DNA of 64,000 nt from SZUA-547 sp963669265 (GCA_963669265.1 OY769916.1:3348001-3412000); one strand, 5' to 3'. Counted from the first letter of the stretch, positions 17,450 through 26,700 are shown. Notes: generated by a model from the letters alone, not told the origin. A program made the numbers and translations.

Positions 17450-18583
17450 ATGGCGAATACAGAAACCAATACGCGCTTGCCCTCCCTCAGCATTGGGGAG
17501 CGCATTGAGCCTTTCCTGGGCGTTCTTGGGCCCATGGCGATGATTTTTCTGATCGCGGCCTTTATGGGCGTGGTGGAGCCGGCGCGGTATTTCCGCCTGT
17601 CCAATATGAACCAGATTCTGCTGGATGCGGCTCTATACATGCCGATGGCGATGGCGATGACATTCGTCATCACCCAGCGCGGCATCGATCTTTCGATCGG
17701 CTCGATCGCGGCGCTATCGGCGATCATCATGGCCTTCATGATCAAGCAATGGGGCATTCCCGTTTGGGTGGCCGCCATCACCTGCATCACGCTCGGCGCC
17801 CTTATGGGGCTGATCAACGGGCTCGTCATCACCAAGCTGCGGGTGCCGGACCTGATCGGCACTGTGGCGATGGATTTGGTCTATCGCGGATTTGCGCTGG
17901 TTCTCGCCAAGGGTCTTGTTCTGGCGCGGTTCCCTGATCTGCTGACGGAGATCGGCCGGGGCCAGGCGTTCGTGATCTTACCGACGCCGGTCATTATCGG
18001 CATTCTGACGCTGGCGATCGGCTACTATGTCCTGCGGAGCACGCATTTCGGCCGGTACACCATCGCCATCGGCTCCAATCCCGAGGCGTCCGCGATGACC
18101 GGCGTCGCCGTGGACCGGCATCGGATCTACGCCTATGTGCTGTCAGGGGCCATGGCCGCCCTGGCGGGGCTCATGCTGACCGGCAAGCTGAACGCCATTC
18201 AGGCGACATCAGCGCCCTATTTCAACATGCATGTCATCGCGGCGGTCGTCGTCGGCGGCACGTCTCTATTCGGCGGCGTCGCCTCGATGATCGGTTCTTT
18301 CGCCGGCGTTTTGTTGCTGTCGATGATGGTCAACGCCCTGGTGACGCTGCGGATTGAGTTCTTCTGGCAATCGGTGGCCTCGGGCGTCGTCATTATCCTG
18401 TCGGTCGCCGCATACACATGGATCCGAAAAAAGGATCGAGACGGATCGGCGTCGCTGATCGCCGGGCTGATGACATCCGAGAATCTCAAAATAATCAAAC
18501 TGGCGCTTTGGTTGATGGGAGGGCTGCTCGCATTGACCGCGATAGGCATTCTCTTTGCCGGCGCGCCCAATCCAAGCGGGTGA
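17450..18583 (+). CDS. Sugar ABC transporter permease (system B)
   Basis: This 377-residue permease of the RbsC/FrcC class has about ten membrane segments. The N-P-E-A-S-A-M-T-G-V coupling motif lies near residue 208, equivalent to that of the system A permease. The C terminus has an extra hydrophobic helix after a charged loop. A small perfect hairpin overlaps the stop codon. It lies between its ATPase and the binding protein of system B. Confidence 0.88.
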   Translation: MANTETNTRLPSLSIGERIEPFLGVLGPMAMIFLIAAFMGVVEPARYFRLSNMNQILLDAALYMPMAMAMTFVITQRGIDLSIGSIAALSAIIMAFMIKQWGIPVWVAAITCITLGALMGLINGLVITKLRVPDLIGTVAMDLVYRGFALVLAKGLVLARFPDLLTEIGRGQAFVILPTPVIIGILTLAIGYYVLRSTHFGRYTIAIGSNPEASAMTGVAVDRHRIYAYVLSGAMAALAGLMLTGKLNAIQATSAPYFNMHVIAAVVVGGTSLFGGVASMIGSFAGVLLLSMMVNALVTLRIEFFWQSVASGVVIILSVAAYTWIRKKDRDGSASLIAGLMTSENLKIIKLALWLMGGLLALTAIGILFAGAPNPSG

Positions 18584-18591
18584 ACCCGCTT
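18574..18591 (+). promoter_or_regulatory. Small hairpin overlapping the system B permease stop
   Basis: This perfect inverted repeat, AAGCGGGT-GA-ACCCGCTT, spans the TGA of the permease gene and lies 41 bases before the binding-protein start. It could protect the downstream mRNA segment or be a processing site. It has no T-tract. Confidence 0.4.
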
Positions 18592-18631
18592 CCCAGAAAC
18601 TGACGCGAAACGACAATTGGGAGGAAACAAG

Positions 18632-19777
18632 ATGCTCAAACACACCTTTACGATGGCCGCCGCCATGGCGATCGCCGCGGCGGGCGCCGCCACCGCAGAC
18701 ACGGCCTCGCTGCCGCTGAAAACCATGCCTGACGACGGCGATCGCGACTATTGGCTGATCGAGCAGGTCAATGAGCCCGGCAAGATGGAAGCACTGCAGG
18801 AGATGACGGGCGCCGCCGCACAGCCGTTCAAGGGCTCTCTGGAAAATCCGGTGCAGATCGCCTTCATCTACCCGTCCGCAGACGTGTCGGATTTCTGGGC
18901 GCGCGCATATCTTGCGACGACCAAGCGGCTCGACGAATTGGGCATTAAGTATGAGACGCGGGAGTTCGCCAGCCGGCAGATCGAGCACTCGCTGCAATCC
19001 ACATATGCGTCGCAGGTCGAGCAGGACGCCGATCTCTACGACTTCGTGATCTTCGGCCCGTCCGAGTTGGCGACCCAAGCCGACAACATCGACAAACTGT
19101 CGGGCAATCCGGACCTGACGACTTTTGTCTGGGCCTTCCACACGCCGCTTAAATACCTGAAAAATCAACCGTCCATGTGGATGGACTTCTCCTCGGCCTA
19201 TGGCGCGCTGAAAATCTGCGATTACATGGTCGAGCGTCTCGGCAAAGATGTCACCTACGCCATGAACCGCGGGATCCCCGGCATCACGGACAACCAGAGG
19301 TCCGGCGATTTCAAAGATTGCGTGGCGGAGAAGGGCAACTGGAACGTCGTGTATGAGCACTATGGCGAGTACCAGCGCGAAGGCGGATTCGAAGGCACGC
19401 AGCTCATTCTTCAGGCGTACCCGGAAGCCAAGGTCATTCACAACGCGAACACCGCGATGTCGATGGGCTCTGTGGAAGCGCAGTTGGCGGTCGGAAAAGA
19501 GAAGGAGATATTCTCCACCGGTTGGGGCGGAACTGGGCTCGAGCTGGACGCGATCCGTCGCGGCGAGCTGGATGCGACGCCTATGCGGATGGGGGACGAT
19601 GTCGGCGCGGCGACGGCTGAGGCCATCAAGCTGCATCTGGAAGAGCGCGCCGGCGAGTTGCCTCTGGTCTTTCTCGGCCGGATAACGGTCGCGCATGACC
19701 AGATGAGCGTCGAAGAAATCGATGCGCTTGAAAAAGAGGCCTTCCGCTTTTCAGGCGTCGGCACGCTTGAGCGCTAA
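18632..19777 (+). CDS. Sugar ABC transporter substrate-binding protein (system B)
   Basis: This 381-residue periplasmic binding protein has a signal peptide ending near A-T-A-D (residue 23). The type I periplasmic-binding fold follows, preceded by an unusual 45-residue mature N-terminal extension (Y-W-L-I-E-Q-V-N-E-P-G-K). The ATG at 18632 has GGGAGG nine bases upstream; an in-frame TTG at 18617 is less likely. The gene ends system B and is followed by an intrinsic-terminator-like hairpin. The ligand is not identifiable from sequence. Confidence 0.85.
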   Translation: MLKHTFTMAAAMAIAAAGAATADTASLPLKTMPDDGDRDYWLIEQVNEPGKMEALQEMTGAAAQPFKGSLENPVQIAFIYPSADVSDFWARAYLATTKRLDELGIKYETREFASRQIEHSLQSTYASQVEQDADLYDFVIFGPSELATQADNIDKLSGNPDLTTFVWAFHTPLKYLKNQPSMWMDFSSAYGALKICDYMVERLGKDVTYAMNRGIPGITDNQRSGDFKDCVAEKGNWNVVYEHYGEYQREGGFEGTQLILQAYPEAKVIHNANTAMSMGSVEAQLAVGKEKEIFSTGWGGTGLELDAIRRGELDATPMRMGDDVGAATAEAIKLHLEERAGELPLVFLGRITVAHDQMSVEEIDALEKEAFRFSGVGTLER

Positions 19778-19789
19778 GCTCTGAAATCC

Positions 19790-19819
19790 TCAAAAGCGCC
19801 GTTTCGGCGGCGCTTTTGA
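19790..19819 (+). terminator. Terminator-like hairpin at the end of the two-importer operon
   Basis: The arms TCAAAAGCGCC and GGCGCTTTTGA are perfect over 11 bases with an eight-base loop. The A-rich 5' arm and T-rich 3' arm give a symmetrical structure with a short T run inside the descending arm. It starts 13 bases after the binding-protein stop. Confidence 0.75.
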
Positions 19820-20201
19820 ACCTCAAACCCCGGCACCGCAAGCGGACCGCCTCCTCTCCGTCCACCGTCGACCCATTTGATCGAAACACTGGACCGATCA
19901 CTTGACCCATATGCGGACCGATCGATGGCGCTGATCTTGGGCGTGTTGCGTCAATTGAAGATGCACAGAAGACACAGGCGAAAGCATCGTTCGGGTCGAT
20001 CGTCAAAATCACTAAATTTTGGTATTCCAAATACAGAATTCCATTTAATTTAGAGTAAGAAGATGGTTAAGTGGGCATCGAGGATTCGGCGTGTCGAGAT
20101 GTGACCGAATGGCCAGGATGGGCGTCGCAGCGGAGGGCGTCCATGGCAATCAAAGGGATGATAGCCGCTTGTGGAGCGGCCGCGACTATCCATAGGGGAC
20201 G
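19820..20201 (+). promoter_or_regulatory. Intergenic region upstream of the sugar-acid catabolic operon
   Basis: This is a 382-base stretch without a supported gene. It includes an AT-rich patch (about 20005-20060), unlike its GC-rich surroundings, holding GTATTCCAAATAC (20022-20034): five-base arms around CCA, flanked by AATT on both sides. This GTAT-N5-ATAC shape resembles operators of GntR-family regulators, one of which is encoded downstream. A promoter for the dehydratase operon is expected here. Confidence 0.4.
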
Positions 20202-21380
20202 ATGATGACCAAGATCAAATCCATCCGCACGCGGGTCTGGAACTGGACCGGCCCGACCGTGCCGCCTCAGGGCCATTTTTGCACCAATGCGTCGGATGTC
20301 CTGTGGGAGAAAGGCGATGCGATGTCGTCCTTCCGCTTTCATCAGTGGATGACCTGTGAAGTCGAGACCGAGGACGGCGCCATCGGCATCGGCAATGCGG
20401 CGCTCGCCCCGTCTTTGGTCAAGAAGGCCATCGATGAGTTCTACGCCCCGTTAGCGATTGGCGAAGATCCGTTCGACTACGCCTATATCTGGGAAAAGAT
20501 GTATCGCAAAACCCATGCATGGGGGCGCAAGGGCGTTGGGATGACCGCGATTTCGGCCATCGACGTCGCCATCTGGGACTTGATGGGCAAACTGACAGGC
20601 AAGCCCGTGTTCAAGCTGCTTGGCGGCCGCACCAAAGAGAAAATCCCGGTCTATTACTCGAAGCTCTACGCCGACAGCATCCACGCGATGCAGGCCGAAG
20701 CGGCCGAGGCGCAGAAGAATGGCTATAGCGGCTATAAAATGCGGTTTGGATTTGGTCCCAAAGACGGCATGGCGGGCATGCGCGAAAACCTCAAACGGGT
20801 TGAGGCCGTGCGTGAGGTCATCGGCTACGACGTGGATCTGATGCTGGAATGCTACATGGGTTGGAACCTCGACTACGCCAAGCGCATGCTGCCCAAACTG
20901 GCGAAGTACGAGCCCCGCTGGCTGGAAGAGCCCGTCATCGCGGACGATGTCGAGGGTTATCGCGAGTTGAACGCGATGAACATCGTGCCGATTTCCGGCG
21001 GCGAGCACGAGTTCTCGGTAATCGGCTGCAAGGACCTGATTGAGAAGAAAGCGGTGAGCGTCCTGCAATATGACACCAACCGGGTCGGCGGCATCACCGC
21101 CGCGCAAAAAGTCAATGCGGTCGCCGAGGCTTTTCAGGTTCCGGTGATCCCCCATGCTGGGCAGATGCACAATTACCATCTGACCATGGCCAACGCCAAT
21201 TGCATGATCGCGGAGTACTTCCCCGTCTTTGACGTCGAGATCGGGAATGAGCTCTTCTATTATGTGTTCGAGGGCGATCCCGTCGCGACGGATGGCTTTC
21301 TGCAACTGGATGACGATACGCCGGGGCTCGGGATCACGATTTCGGACAAGCATCTGGCCAATTTCGAGATTCAGGAATAG
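20202..21380 (+). CDS. Enolase-superfamily sugar-acid dehydratase, L-rhamnonate dehydratase-like
   Basis: This 392-residue cytoplasmic enzyme of the mandelate racemase/muconate-lactonising group dehydrates an aldonic acid to a 2-keto-3-deoxy acid. Mg ligands are visible as D212 (D-L-M-L-E), a glutamate of L-E-E-P (about 243) and E268 (G-G-E-H). The catalytic His/Asp dyad fits H318 (I-P-H-A-G) and D291. The K-M-R-F-G-x-G-P-K-D-G motif (about 179-189) is characteristic of rhamnonate dehydratases, so that activity or a close relative (lyxonate, mannonate) is my best guess. It is the first gene of the catabolic operon. Confidence 0.8.
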   Translation: MMTKIKSIRTRVWNWTGPTVPPQGHFCTNASDVLWEKGDAMSSFRFHQWMTCEVETEDGAIGIGNAALAPSLVKKAIDEFYAPLAIGEDPFDYAYIWEKMYRKTHAWGRKGVGMTAISAIDVAIWDLMGKLTGKPVFKLLGGRTKEKIPVYYSKLYADSIHAMQAEAAEAQKNGYSGYKMRFGFGPKDGMAGMRENLKRVEAVREVIGYDVDLMLECYMGWNLDYAKRMLPKLAKYEPRWLEEPVIADDVEGYRELNAMNIVPISGGEHEFSVIGCKDLIEKKAVSVLQYDTNRVGGITAAQKVNAVAEAFQVPVIPHAGQMHNYHLTMANANCMIAEYFPVFDVEIGNELFYYVFEGDPVATDGFLQLDDDTPGLGITISDKHLANFEIQE

Positions 21381-21412
21381 CCGCGAGATTGCAGCAACTG
21401 AAAGCGAGCGCC

Positions 21413-22117
21413 ATGGCCGCCACAGCAACAAGTTCCTCCGCTCTGAGCCTTCCGGAAGATGCGCGCGTCGCGCCGCGACGCAGCCTCGCCGAGGAGGCCG
21501 CATCGACGTTGCGCGAGTTGATATTGCTGGAAAAGCTGGCGCCTGGCACAGGGTTCTCAGAGCGGGATTTGGCCGAGGCGCTGGGGATCAGCCGTACCCC
21601 ATTGAAGGAAGCCGTTCGGGTTCTGGAAAACGAGGGTCTGATCGAGTACGGCCCCACCCGGCGTCCGCGAGTGGCGGACCCGTCAATTGAGGAATTGCAG
21701 CAAAATCTCAAGGTGTTGGGGGCGCTGGAGGCGCTTGCCGGAGAACTGGCGTGCTCGGAGGCGACCGACAAGGAAATCGCTGAGATCTCAAAGCTCTGCG
21801 ACAAGATGAACGCGGCGACGCCCAAGACCAATCCGCTGACTTATTTTCGTTGGGACATGGATTTTCATCGCAAGATCATCCTGTCGTCCCGCAACGCGCC
21901 GCTGATCGCCACCCACGCCCAGTACAACGCTCGTCTCTGGCGCGCCCGCTATATTTCGTCGAAGCGGCGCGGCGAACGGGACAGCACGCTCGGGCAGCAT
22001 ATCGATATCGTCGCCGCCCTGAAAAATCGGGACGCGAAAGAGACCGCCCTGCAGATGCGGCGGCATCTCGAAACAACAGTCGTCAACATCACGGCGGCCC
22101 TCTCCAGTTCGAAATGA
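21413..22117 (+). CDS. GntR-family regulator (FCD subfamily)
   Basis: This regulator has about 234 residues. The N-terminal winged helix-turn-helix includes F-S-E-R-D-L-A-E-A-L-G-I-S-R-T-P-L-K-E-A (about residues 45-64), followed by an all-helical FCD ligand domain with the D-x-x-F-H metal-site motif (D-M-D-F-H-R-K). ATG 21413 is used; a TTG at 21389 is possible. It lies inside the catabolic operon between dehydratase and PdxA-like genes and probably responds to a pathway acid, acting at the palindrome at 20022-20034. Confidence 0.8.
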   Translation: MAATATSSSALSLPEDARVAPRRSLAEEAASTLRELILLEKLAPGTGFSERDLAEALGISRTPLKEAVRVLENEGLIEYGPTRRPRVADPSIEELQQNLKVLGALEALAGELACSEATDKEIAEISKLCDKMNAATPKTNPLTYFRWDMDFHRKIILSSRNAPLIATHAQYNARLWRARYISSKRRGERDSTLGQHIDIVAALKNRDAKETALQMRRHLETTVVNITAALSSSK

Positions 22118-22127
22118 AAGCACTGAC

Positions 22128-23186
22128 ATGACAGTCCCTCCTCCATTTGATGATCGAAAGACGCTTGTCCTGATTCAGGGTGATCCGGCGGGCATCGGTC
22201 CTGAATTGCTGATCAAGCTGCTTTCGCAGGATGGCGTGCGGGAGCAGGCCAAATTGGTCGTCATAGGCAACCCAGCGATCTTTGCGCGTGGCGAAGCGCA
22301 GGTGGGCGAAGAGATTAAGGGCGTCCGACATGCGCCGCTCGACGCGCCGGTGGACGTTGCCGAAGGGGAGATCCTGCATCTCGACATGCCCGTCGAGGGC
22401 ATCGCCGAAGTCGAGGTCGCAAATGTCTCCGCCGAGGGCGGCGCATCCTCGATTTCCGGCCTGCGCCGCGCGTTGGAGTTGTCTCGCGACGGTGTTGCGG
22501 ACGGCATCGTCTTCATGCCGTTCAACAAGGAATGCATGCATCTTGGCGGCAACGACTTCACCGACGAGCTGGGATATGCGCGGGAGTTCTTCAAGCTCAC
22601 GACGCGGGCCAGCGAGTTTAACGTGGCCCATGGCATGTGGAACGGGCGCGTCACCAGCCATGTGGCGATGAAGGACGTGCCGGAGCTGCTGAGCATTGAG
22701 CGGATCGAGGAGAGCATCCATCTGGCGGATCGCACGCTGAAATCCGCAGGCTACGAACGCCCGCGCATCGTCGTCGCGGCCTATAATCCGCATGCGGGCG
22801 ACGGCGGTCTGATGGGAGACGAAGAAATCCGCGTGATCCGCCCGGCGGTCGAGAAAGCACAGCAGAAACAAGTCAATTGCGTCGGGCCTTTGCCGGCCGA
22901 CACGCTGTGGCTGAAGGTGCGCGACGGCGAATATGACGCCGTGGTCACGATGTATCACGACCAGGGCCAGATCGCGATCAAGCTGCTGGGATTTGATCGC
23001 GGCGTGTCGGTTCTGGCCGGACTGCCCGTGCCGATCACCACGCCCGCCCATGGCACCGCGTTCGACATTGCCGGACAGAACAAGGCGAATGTCGTGCCCA
23101 CGCAAAACGCGTTCACCATGTGCCTGAACATGGCCAGCAATCGCAAAGCGACGGATGGCGTCGAAAGCGAGCGCGAAACGGTTTGA
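22128..23186 (+). CDS. PdxA-family NAD-dependent dehydrogenase (PdxA2-like)
   Basis: This 352-residue protein has the PdxA fold. The family oxidises 4-phosphohydroxy-threonine (vitamin B6) or, in the PdxA2 branch, phosphorylated four-carbon sugar acids. It keeps G-D-P-A-G-I-G-P-E (residues 18-26), H-x-A in T-S-H-V-A-M and Y-H-D-Q-G-Q with P-A-H-G-T-A near the C terminus. Its location in a sugar-acid operon favours the catabolic PdxA2 role, yet the DUF1537 kinase that normally supplies a phosphorylated substrate is missing here. It is 10 bases after the GntR gene. Confidence 0.75.
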   Translation: MTVPPPFDDRKTLVLIQGDPAGIGPELLIKLLSQDGVREQAKLVVIGNPAIFARGEAQVGEEIKGVRHAPLDAPVDVAEGEILHLDMPVEGIAEVEVANVSAEGGASSISGLRRALELSRDGVADGIVFMPFNKECMHLGGNDFTDELGYAREFFKLTTRASEFNVAHGMWNGRVTSHVAMKDVPELLSIERIEESIHLADRTLKSAGYERPRIVVAAYNPHAGDGGLMGDEEIRVIRPAVEKAQQKQVNCVGPLPADTLWLKVRDGEYDAVVTMYHDQGQIAIKLLGFDRGVSVLAGLPVPITTPAHGTAFDIAGQNKANVVPTQNAFTMCLNMASNRKATDGVESERETV

Positions 23187-23208
23187 ATACCTTTGACAGG
23201 AGAGGCTT

Positions 23209-24720
23209 ATGCCTTTGGAATTAAACGGAAAGCACCTGATTGCAGGTGAGTGGGTCGAGGATGACGCGCATTTTGCCTCCGACCCTGCCCATGGGCCGTC
23301 CCGGGATTTCGCGATCGGGACGCCCGCCCATGTGGACGCGGCGGCGGAGGCTGCGGAGGAAGCCTTCTTGTCCTACGGATGGAGCAGCCGGACGGATCGC
23401 GCGGCGTTCCTACGCGCGATTGCGGATGAGATCGATACGCGCGGCGAGGCTGTCACGGAAATCGGCACGCAGGAAACCGGGCTGCCCGAGGCGCGGCTGC
23501 AGGGCGAGCGCGGCCGCACGGTCGGGCAATTGCGCTTGTTCGCCGACCATATCGAGGCGGGCGTGTATCTGGATCTGCGCCATGATCCCGCGCTGCCGGA
23601 TCGTGCGCCGCTGCCGCGCGCCGACCTGCGCATGATTCAGCGCCCCATCGGGCCGGTCGCTGTATTTGGCGCTTCAAACTTCCCATTGGCGTTCTCGGTG
23701 GCTGGCGGCGACACGGCGGCGGCTCTAGCCGCCGGTTGTCCCGTCGTGGTCAAAGGCCACTCCGCCCATCCCGGCACCAGTGAGATCGTCGCGCAAGCGA
23801 TTGAGGCGGCGATCAAGTCGACCGGCATGCCTGCGGGCGTCTTTTCTCTGGTTCAGGGCGGCAATCGCGACGTGGGCGCACGTCTGGTGCAGCACCCTCT
23901 GATCAATGCGGTTGGATTCACAGGGTCGCTTTATGGCGGTCGCGCGCTCTTCGATCTTTGCGCTCAACGCCCGGACCCAGTCCCGTTCTTCGGCGAGCTG
24001 GGCTCGGTCAATCCGATGTTCCTGCTGCCCGAGGCGCTGAAAGCGCGCGGCGCCGCGATCGCCAATGGATGGGCCGGGTCGCTGACCATGGGCGCCGGGC
24101 AGTTCTGCACCAACCCGGGCATCGCCGTTGCGCCGGACGGGGCGGAGGCGGACGCCTTCGCCGAAACGGCGCAGCAGGCGCTCGCGCAGGTGGCGGAGCA
24201 AACCATGCTCACCGACGGCATCGCGCAGGCGTATCGGGACGGGGTCACGCGCATCGCCGCGGGCGCTGGCGTGACCGAGATCATGGGTTCCTCCTGCGAT
24301 GCGCGGAACGCTGCGCCTTATCTCTATCAGGTCTCTGGCGACGATTGGCTCGCGAACAAGGAGCTGCAGGAAGAGGTTTTTGGTCCGCTGGGCATCGTGG
24401 TGCGAGTGCGCGACATGGCGCAAATGTACGCCGTCGCGCGCGCGATCGAGGGCCAGCTGACCTGCACGGTGCATATGGACGACGCTGATGCTGACGCCGC
24501 CCGCGGTCTTGTGCCTTTGATTGAGCGCAAGGCGGGCCGCCTGATCGCTAATGGGTTCCCGACCGGCGTCGAGGTATGCGACTCCATGGTGCATGGCGGG
24601 CCGTACCCGGCCTCAACCAATTTCGGCGCGACCTCGGTCGGCACGCTGTCGATCCGTCGTTTCCTGCGTCCGGTTTGTTATCAGGACATCCCGGCCTCGC
24701 TTTTGCCCGAAGCCATCTGA
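23209..24720 (+). CDS. Aldehyde dehydrogenase, 2-ketoglutarate semialdehyde dehydrogenase-like
   Basis: This 503-residue NAD(P)-dependent aldehyde dehydrogenase has catalytic C300 (G-A-G-Q-F-C-T-N-P-G) and E263 (F-F-G-E-L-G-S-V-N-P), with the cofactor-binding S-N-F-P-L-A-F-S near residue 156. The F-P-L-A-F-S and G-Q-F-C-T-N-P-G variants are those of 2,5-dioxovalerate dehydrogenases, which make 2-oxoglutarate from pentonate or hexarate breakdown. It lies between the PdxA-like and FAH-fold genes, consistent with being the last step of a non-phosphorylative sugar route. Confidence 0.85.
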   Translation: MPLELNGKHLIAGEWVEDDAHFASDPAHGPSRDFAIGTPAHVDAAAEAAEEAFLSYGWSSRTDRAAFLRAIADEIDTRGEAVTEIGTQETGLPEARLQGERGRTVGQLRLFADHIEAGVYLDLRHDPALPDRAPLPRADLRMIQRPIGPVAVFGASNFPLAFSVAGGDTAAALAAGCPVVVKGHSAHPGTSEIVAQAIEAAIKSTGMPAGVFSLVQGGNRDVGARLVQHPLINAVGFTGSLYGGRALFDLCAQRPDPVPFFGELGSVNPMFLLPEALKARGAAIANGWAGSLTMGAGQFCTNPGIAVAPDGAEADAFAETAQQALAQVAEQTMLTDGIAQAYRDGVTRIAAGAGVTEIMGSSCDARNAAPYLYQVSGDDWLANKELQEEVFGPLGIVVRVRDMAQMYAVARAIEGQLTCTVHMDDADADAARGLVPLIERKAGRLIANGFPTGVEVCDSMVHGGPYPASTNFGATSVGTLSIRRFLRPVCYQDIPASLLPEAI

Positions 24721-24737
24721 TCGAAAGGGAGCGCAAC

Positions 24738-25727
24738 ATGCGTCTCGTCCAACTCAAAACCGACGCCGGGGACCGGGCGGTCGCCCGCGTCGACGGAGAC
24801 ACCCTTAAGGTACTGAAGGATGTGCGGAGCACCGCCGAACTGGCGTCGGCGGCGATCGCCGCGGGGCAAACGCTGGCTGAGGCGGTGGAGGCCGCTGGCG
24901 TGTCCGGCGACCTGTCCTATGATCAGGTGGCCGCCGACAATCGGCTGTTGCCGCCGATCGATCTGCCGGATCCGTCCCGTATCCAAGTCACCGGCACAGG
25001 TCTGACCCATACCGGCAGCATTGAGACCCGCGATGCGATGCACGCCAAGGTTGCTGGCGATGAGGCGGAGCTGTCGGACTCGATGAAGATCTTCAAAATG
25101 GGAATCGAGGGCGGCAAACCCGCCCCGGGCGAAGTCGGCGTGCAACCGGAATGGTTCTGGAAGGGCGATGGATCGATCCTGCGGGCGTGCGGCCAGCCGA
25201 TGGAAAGTCCGCATTGGGCGGATGACATGGGCGAGGAGCCGGAGATCGCGGGCATCTACATCATCGGCGATGACGGCCAGCCGCACCGGTTGGGCTATGC
25301 GCTGGCCAATGAGATGTCGGATCATGTGATGGAGCGGGTGAATTATCTGTTCCTGGCGCATTCCAAGCTGCGGGTTTGCGGGCTTGGCCCTGAACTCTAT
25401 GTCGGCGACCTGCCGTCGGATGTGCAGGGGATGAGCCGGATCTATCGCGACGGCGCGGTGCTTTGGGAGAAGCCATTTGTCTCCGGCGAAGACAACATGA
25501 CCCACACGCTGGCCAATCTGGAGCATCACCATTTCAAGTACCCGCTGTTTCGCCAGCCGGGACAGGTGCATGTGCATGTCTACGGGACGGCGACCCTGAG
25601 TTTCGCCGATGGGGTCGTGCTGCAGGACAATGACGTCATGGAGATCGATTGCCCGCAGCTGGGCCGCCCGCTGCGCAATCCGGTCGTCTCCGTCCAGATG
25701 CCTGAACCAAACGTTTCCAAGCTATAG
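24738..25727 (+). CDS. FAH-fold AraD1/GguC-type protein
   Basis: This 329-residue protein of the fumarylacetoacetate-hydrolase fold, AraD1/GguC branch, is found in many sugar operons; characterised members dehydrate 2-keto-3-deoxy-arabinonate-type acids. Metal-site acids appear in the M-G-E-E-P-E-I-A-G-I-Y segment (about 165-175) and in Y-A-L-A-N-E-M-S-D-H (about 190-199). ATG 24738 has AAGGGAG a few bases upstream. Between the dehydratase and the semialdehyde dehydrogenase, it can supply the second dehydration. The exact substrate is inferred. Confidence 0.78.
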   Translation: MRLVQLKTDAGDRAVARVDGDTLKVLKDVRSTAELASAAIAAGQTLAEAVEAAGVSGDLSYDQVAADNRLLPPIDLPDPSRIQVTGTGLTHTGSIETRDAMHAKVAGDEAELSDSMKIFKMGIEGGKPAPGEVGVQPEWFWKGDGSILRACGQPMESPHWADDMGEEPEIAGIYIIGDDGQPHRLGYALANEMSDHVMERVNYLFLAHSKLRVCGLGPELYVGDLPSDVQGMSRIYRDGAVLWEKPFVSGEDNMTHTLANLEHHHFKYPLFRQPGQVHVHVYGTATLSFADGVVLQDNDVMEIDCPQLGRPLRNPVVSVQMPEPNVSKL

Positions 25728-25737
25728 GGGCAGTGGC

Positions 25738-26700
25738 ATGCGCGAAGTTCTCTTGCTGATCGAAAAGGCGTCCGACTGCCTGTCATATTACGACACCAAG
25801 ACCGGAGACCGGTTGTTCACGGTGTCGCTTCCTGAATATCCGCACGAGTTTGTGCTGAATTCCACGAAGACCACCGCCTATATCGGCCATTACGGCGTGA
25901 TCAACTCCGGTAGCCCCGACAAAGGCGGCCACACCGTGCTCGCGCTGGATGTGGCGCGCGGAGAAATCACCCATACGCTTGACCTTGGGCCCGACAACAA
26001 TCGGCCGCACGGCGTTGGGGTGGACGCGCAGGACCGGCTTTATGTCCTGTCGGAGGGCTCTGCGAAGCTGCTGGTGTGGGATCACCCGGATCAGACGGGA
26101 CCTCATGATCGTGAGGCGCCGACTGGCGGTCGAAAATCGCACCTCTTCGCTGTGACCGGCGATGGCCGCAAGGCCTATTCGATGAACCTAGACAGCAACG
26201 ACGTCACGCTGTTCGATCCCTACGATCCATCGCAAAAACCGGTCAAAGTTGAAACGGGCGAGAAGCCAGAGGGCCGCCTTTTACGCGCGGACGAGAAGGT
26301 TCTTTATATCACGACGCGCATCAGCGAGACGCTTGCGGCCATCGACACCGAAACGCTCAAAGTCATCGCCGAAGTGGCCTGTCCCGGCGACCCTGTCCGG
26401 GTGTTCCACGACACCAGGCGCAAGCGGTTGATGACCATCAATTATGGCGCCAACAATGTCAGCGTGTTCGACGATACGTCGCTGGACTATGTGGGCCGGT
26501 TTGATGTCAGCGCGCCCCCGATCGCCATCTGCTTCGACGAGGCGATGGATATCGCGTTCCTGTCGATCGACGACAATAAGCTGCACTATGTCGACCTTGA
26601 TACGCTGGAGATCACCCGTACGCTGGAGACGTTTAAGGAGCCTGACGTCTGCGCGGTCGTGCAATTGGCGGACGATGCGCCGGTGTTGATGTCGGATTGA
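25738..26700 (+). CDS. YVTN-type beta-propeller protein
   Basis: This 320-residue cytoplasmic protein is built from repeated strands of the YVTN/NHL beta-propeller type (N-N-R-P-H-G-V-G-V-D, A-A-I-D-T-E-T-L-K-V-I, N-V-S-V-F-D-D-T). No signal peptide is present. Propeller proteins in sugar operons are sometimes lactonases, but the calcium-site residues cannot be assigned by eye. It begins 10 bases after the FAH-fold gene and is followed by an SMP-30 lactonase, so it may act on the same lactone. Function unproven. Confidence 0.6.
   Translation: MREVLLLIEKASDCLSYYDTKTGDRLFTVSLPEYPHEFVLNSTKTTAYIGHYGVINSGSPDKGGHTVLALDVARGEITHTLDLGPDNNRPHGVGVDAQDRLYVLSEGSAKLLVWDHPDQTGPHDREAPTGGRKSHLFAVTGDGRKAYSMNLDSNDVTLFDPYDPSQKPVKVETGEKPEGRLLRADEKVLYITTRISETLAAIDTETLKVIAEVACPGDPVRVFHDTRRKRLMTINYGANNVSVFDDTSLDYVGRFDVSAPPIAICFDEAMDIAFLSIDDNKLHYVDLDTLEITRTLETFKEPDVCAVVQLADDAPVLMSD

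Noticed and set aside
21998..22010. A further copy of the core ATATCGATAT
   Set aside because: It lies inside the coding sequence of the GntR gene at 21413, where the codons His-Ile-Asp-Ile produce it; not a regulatory position.
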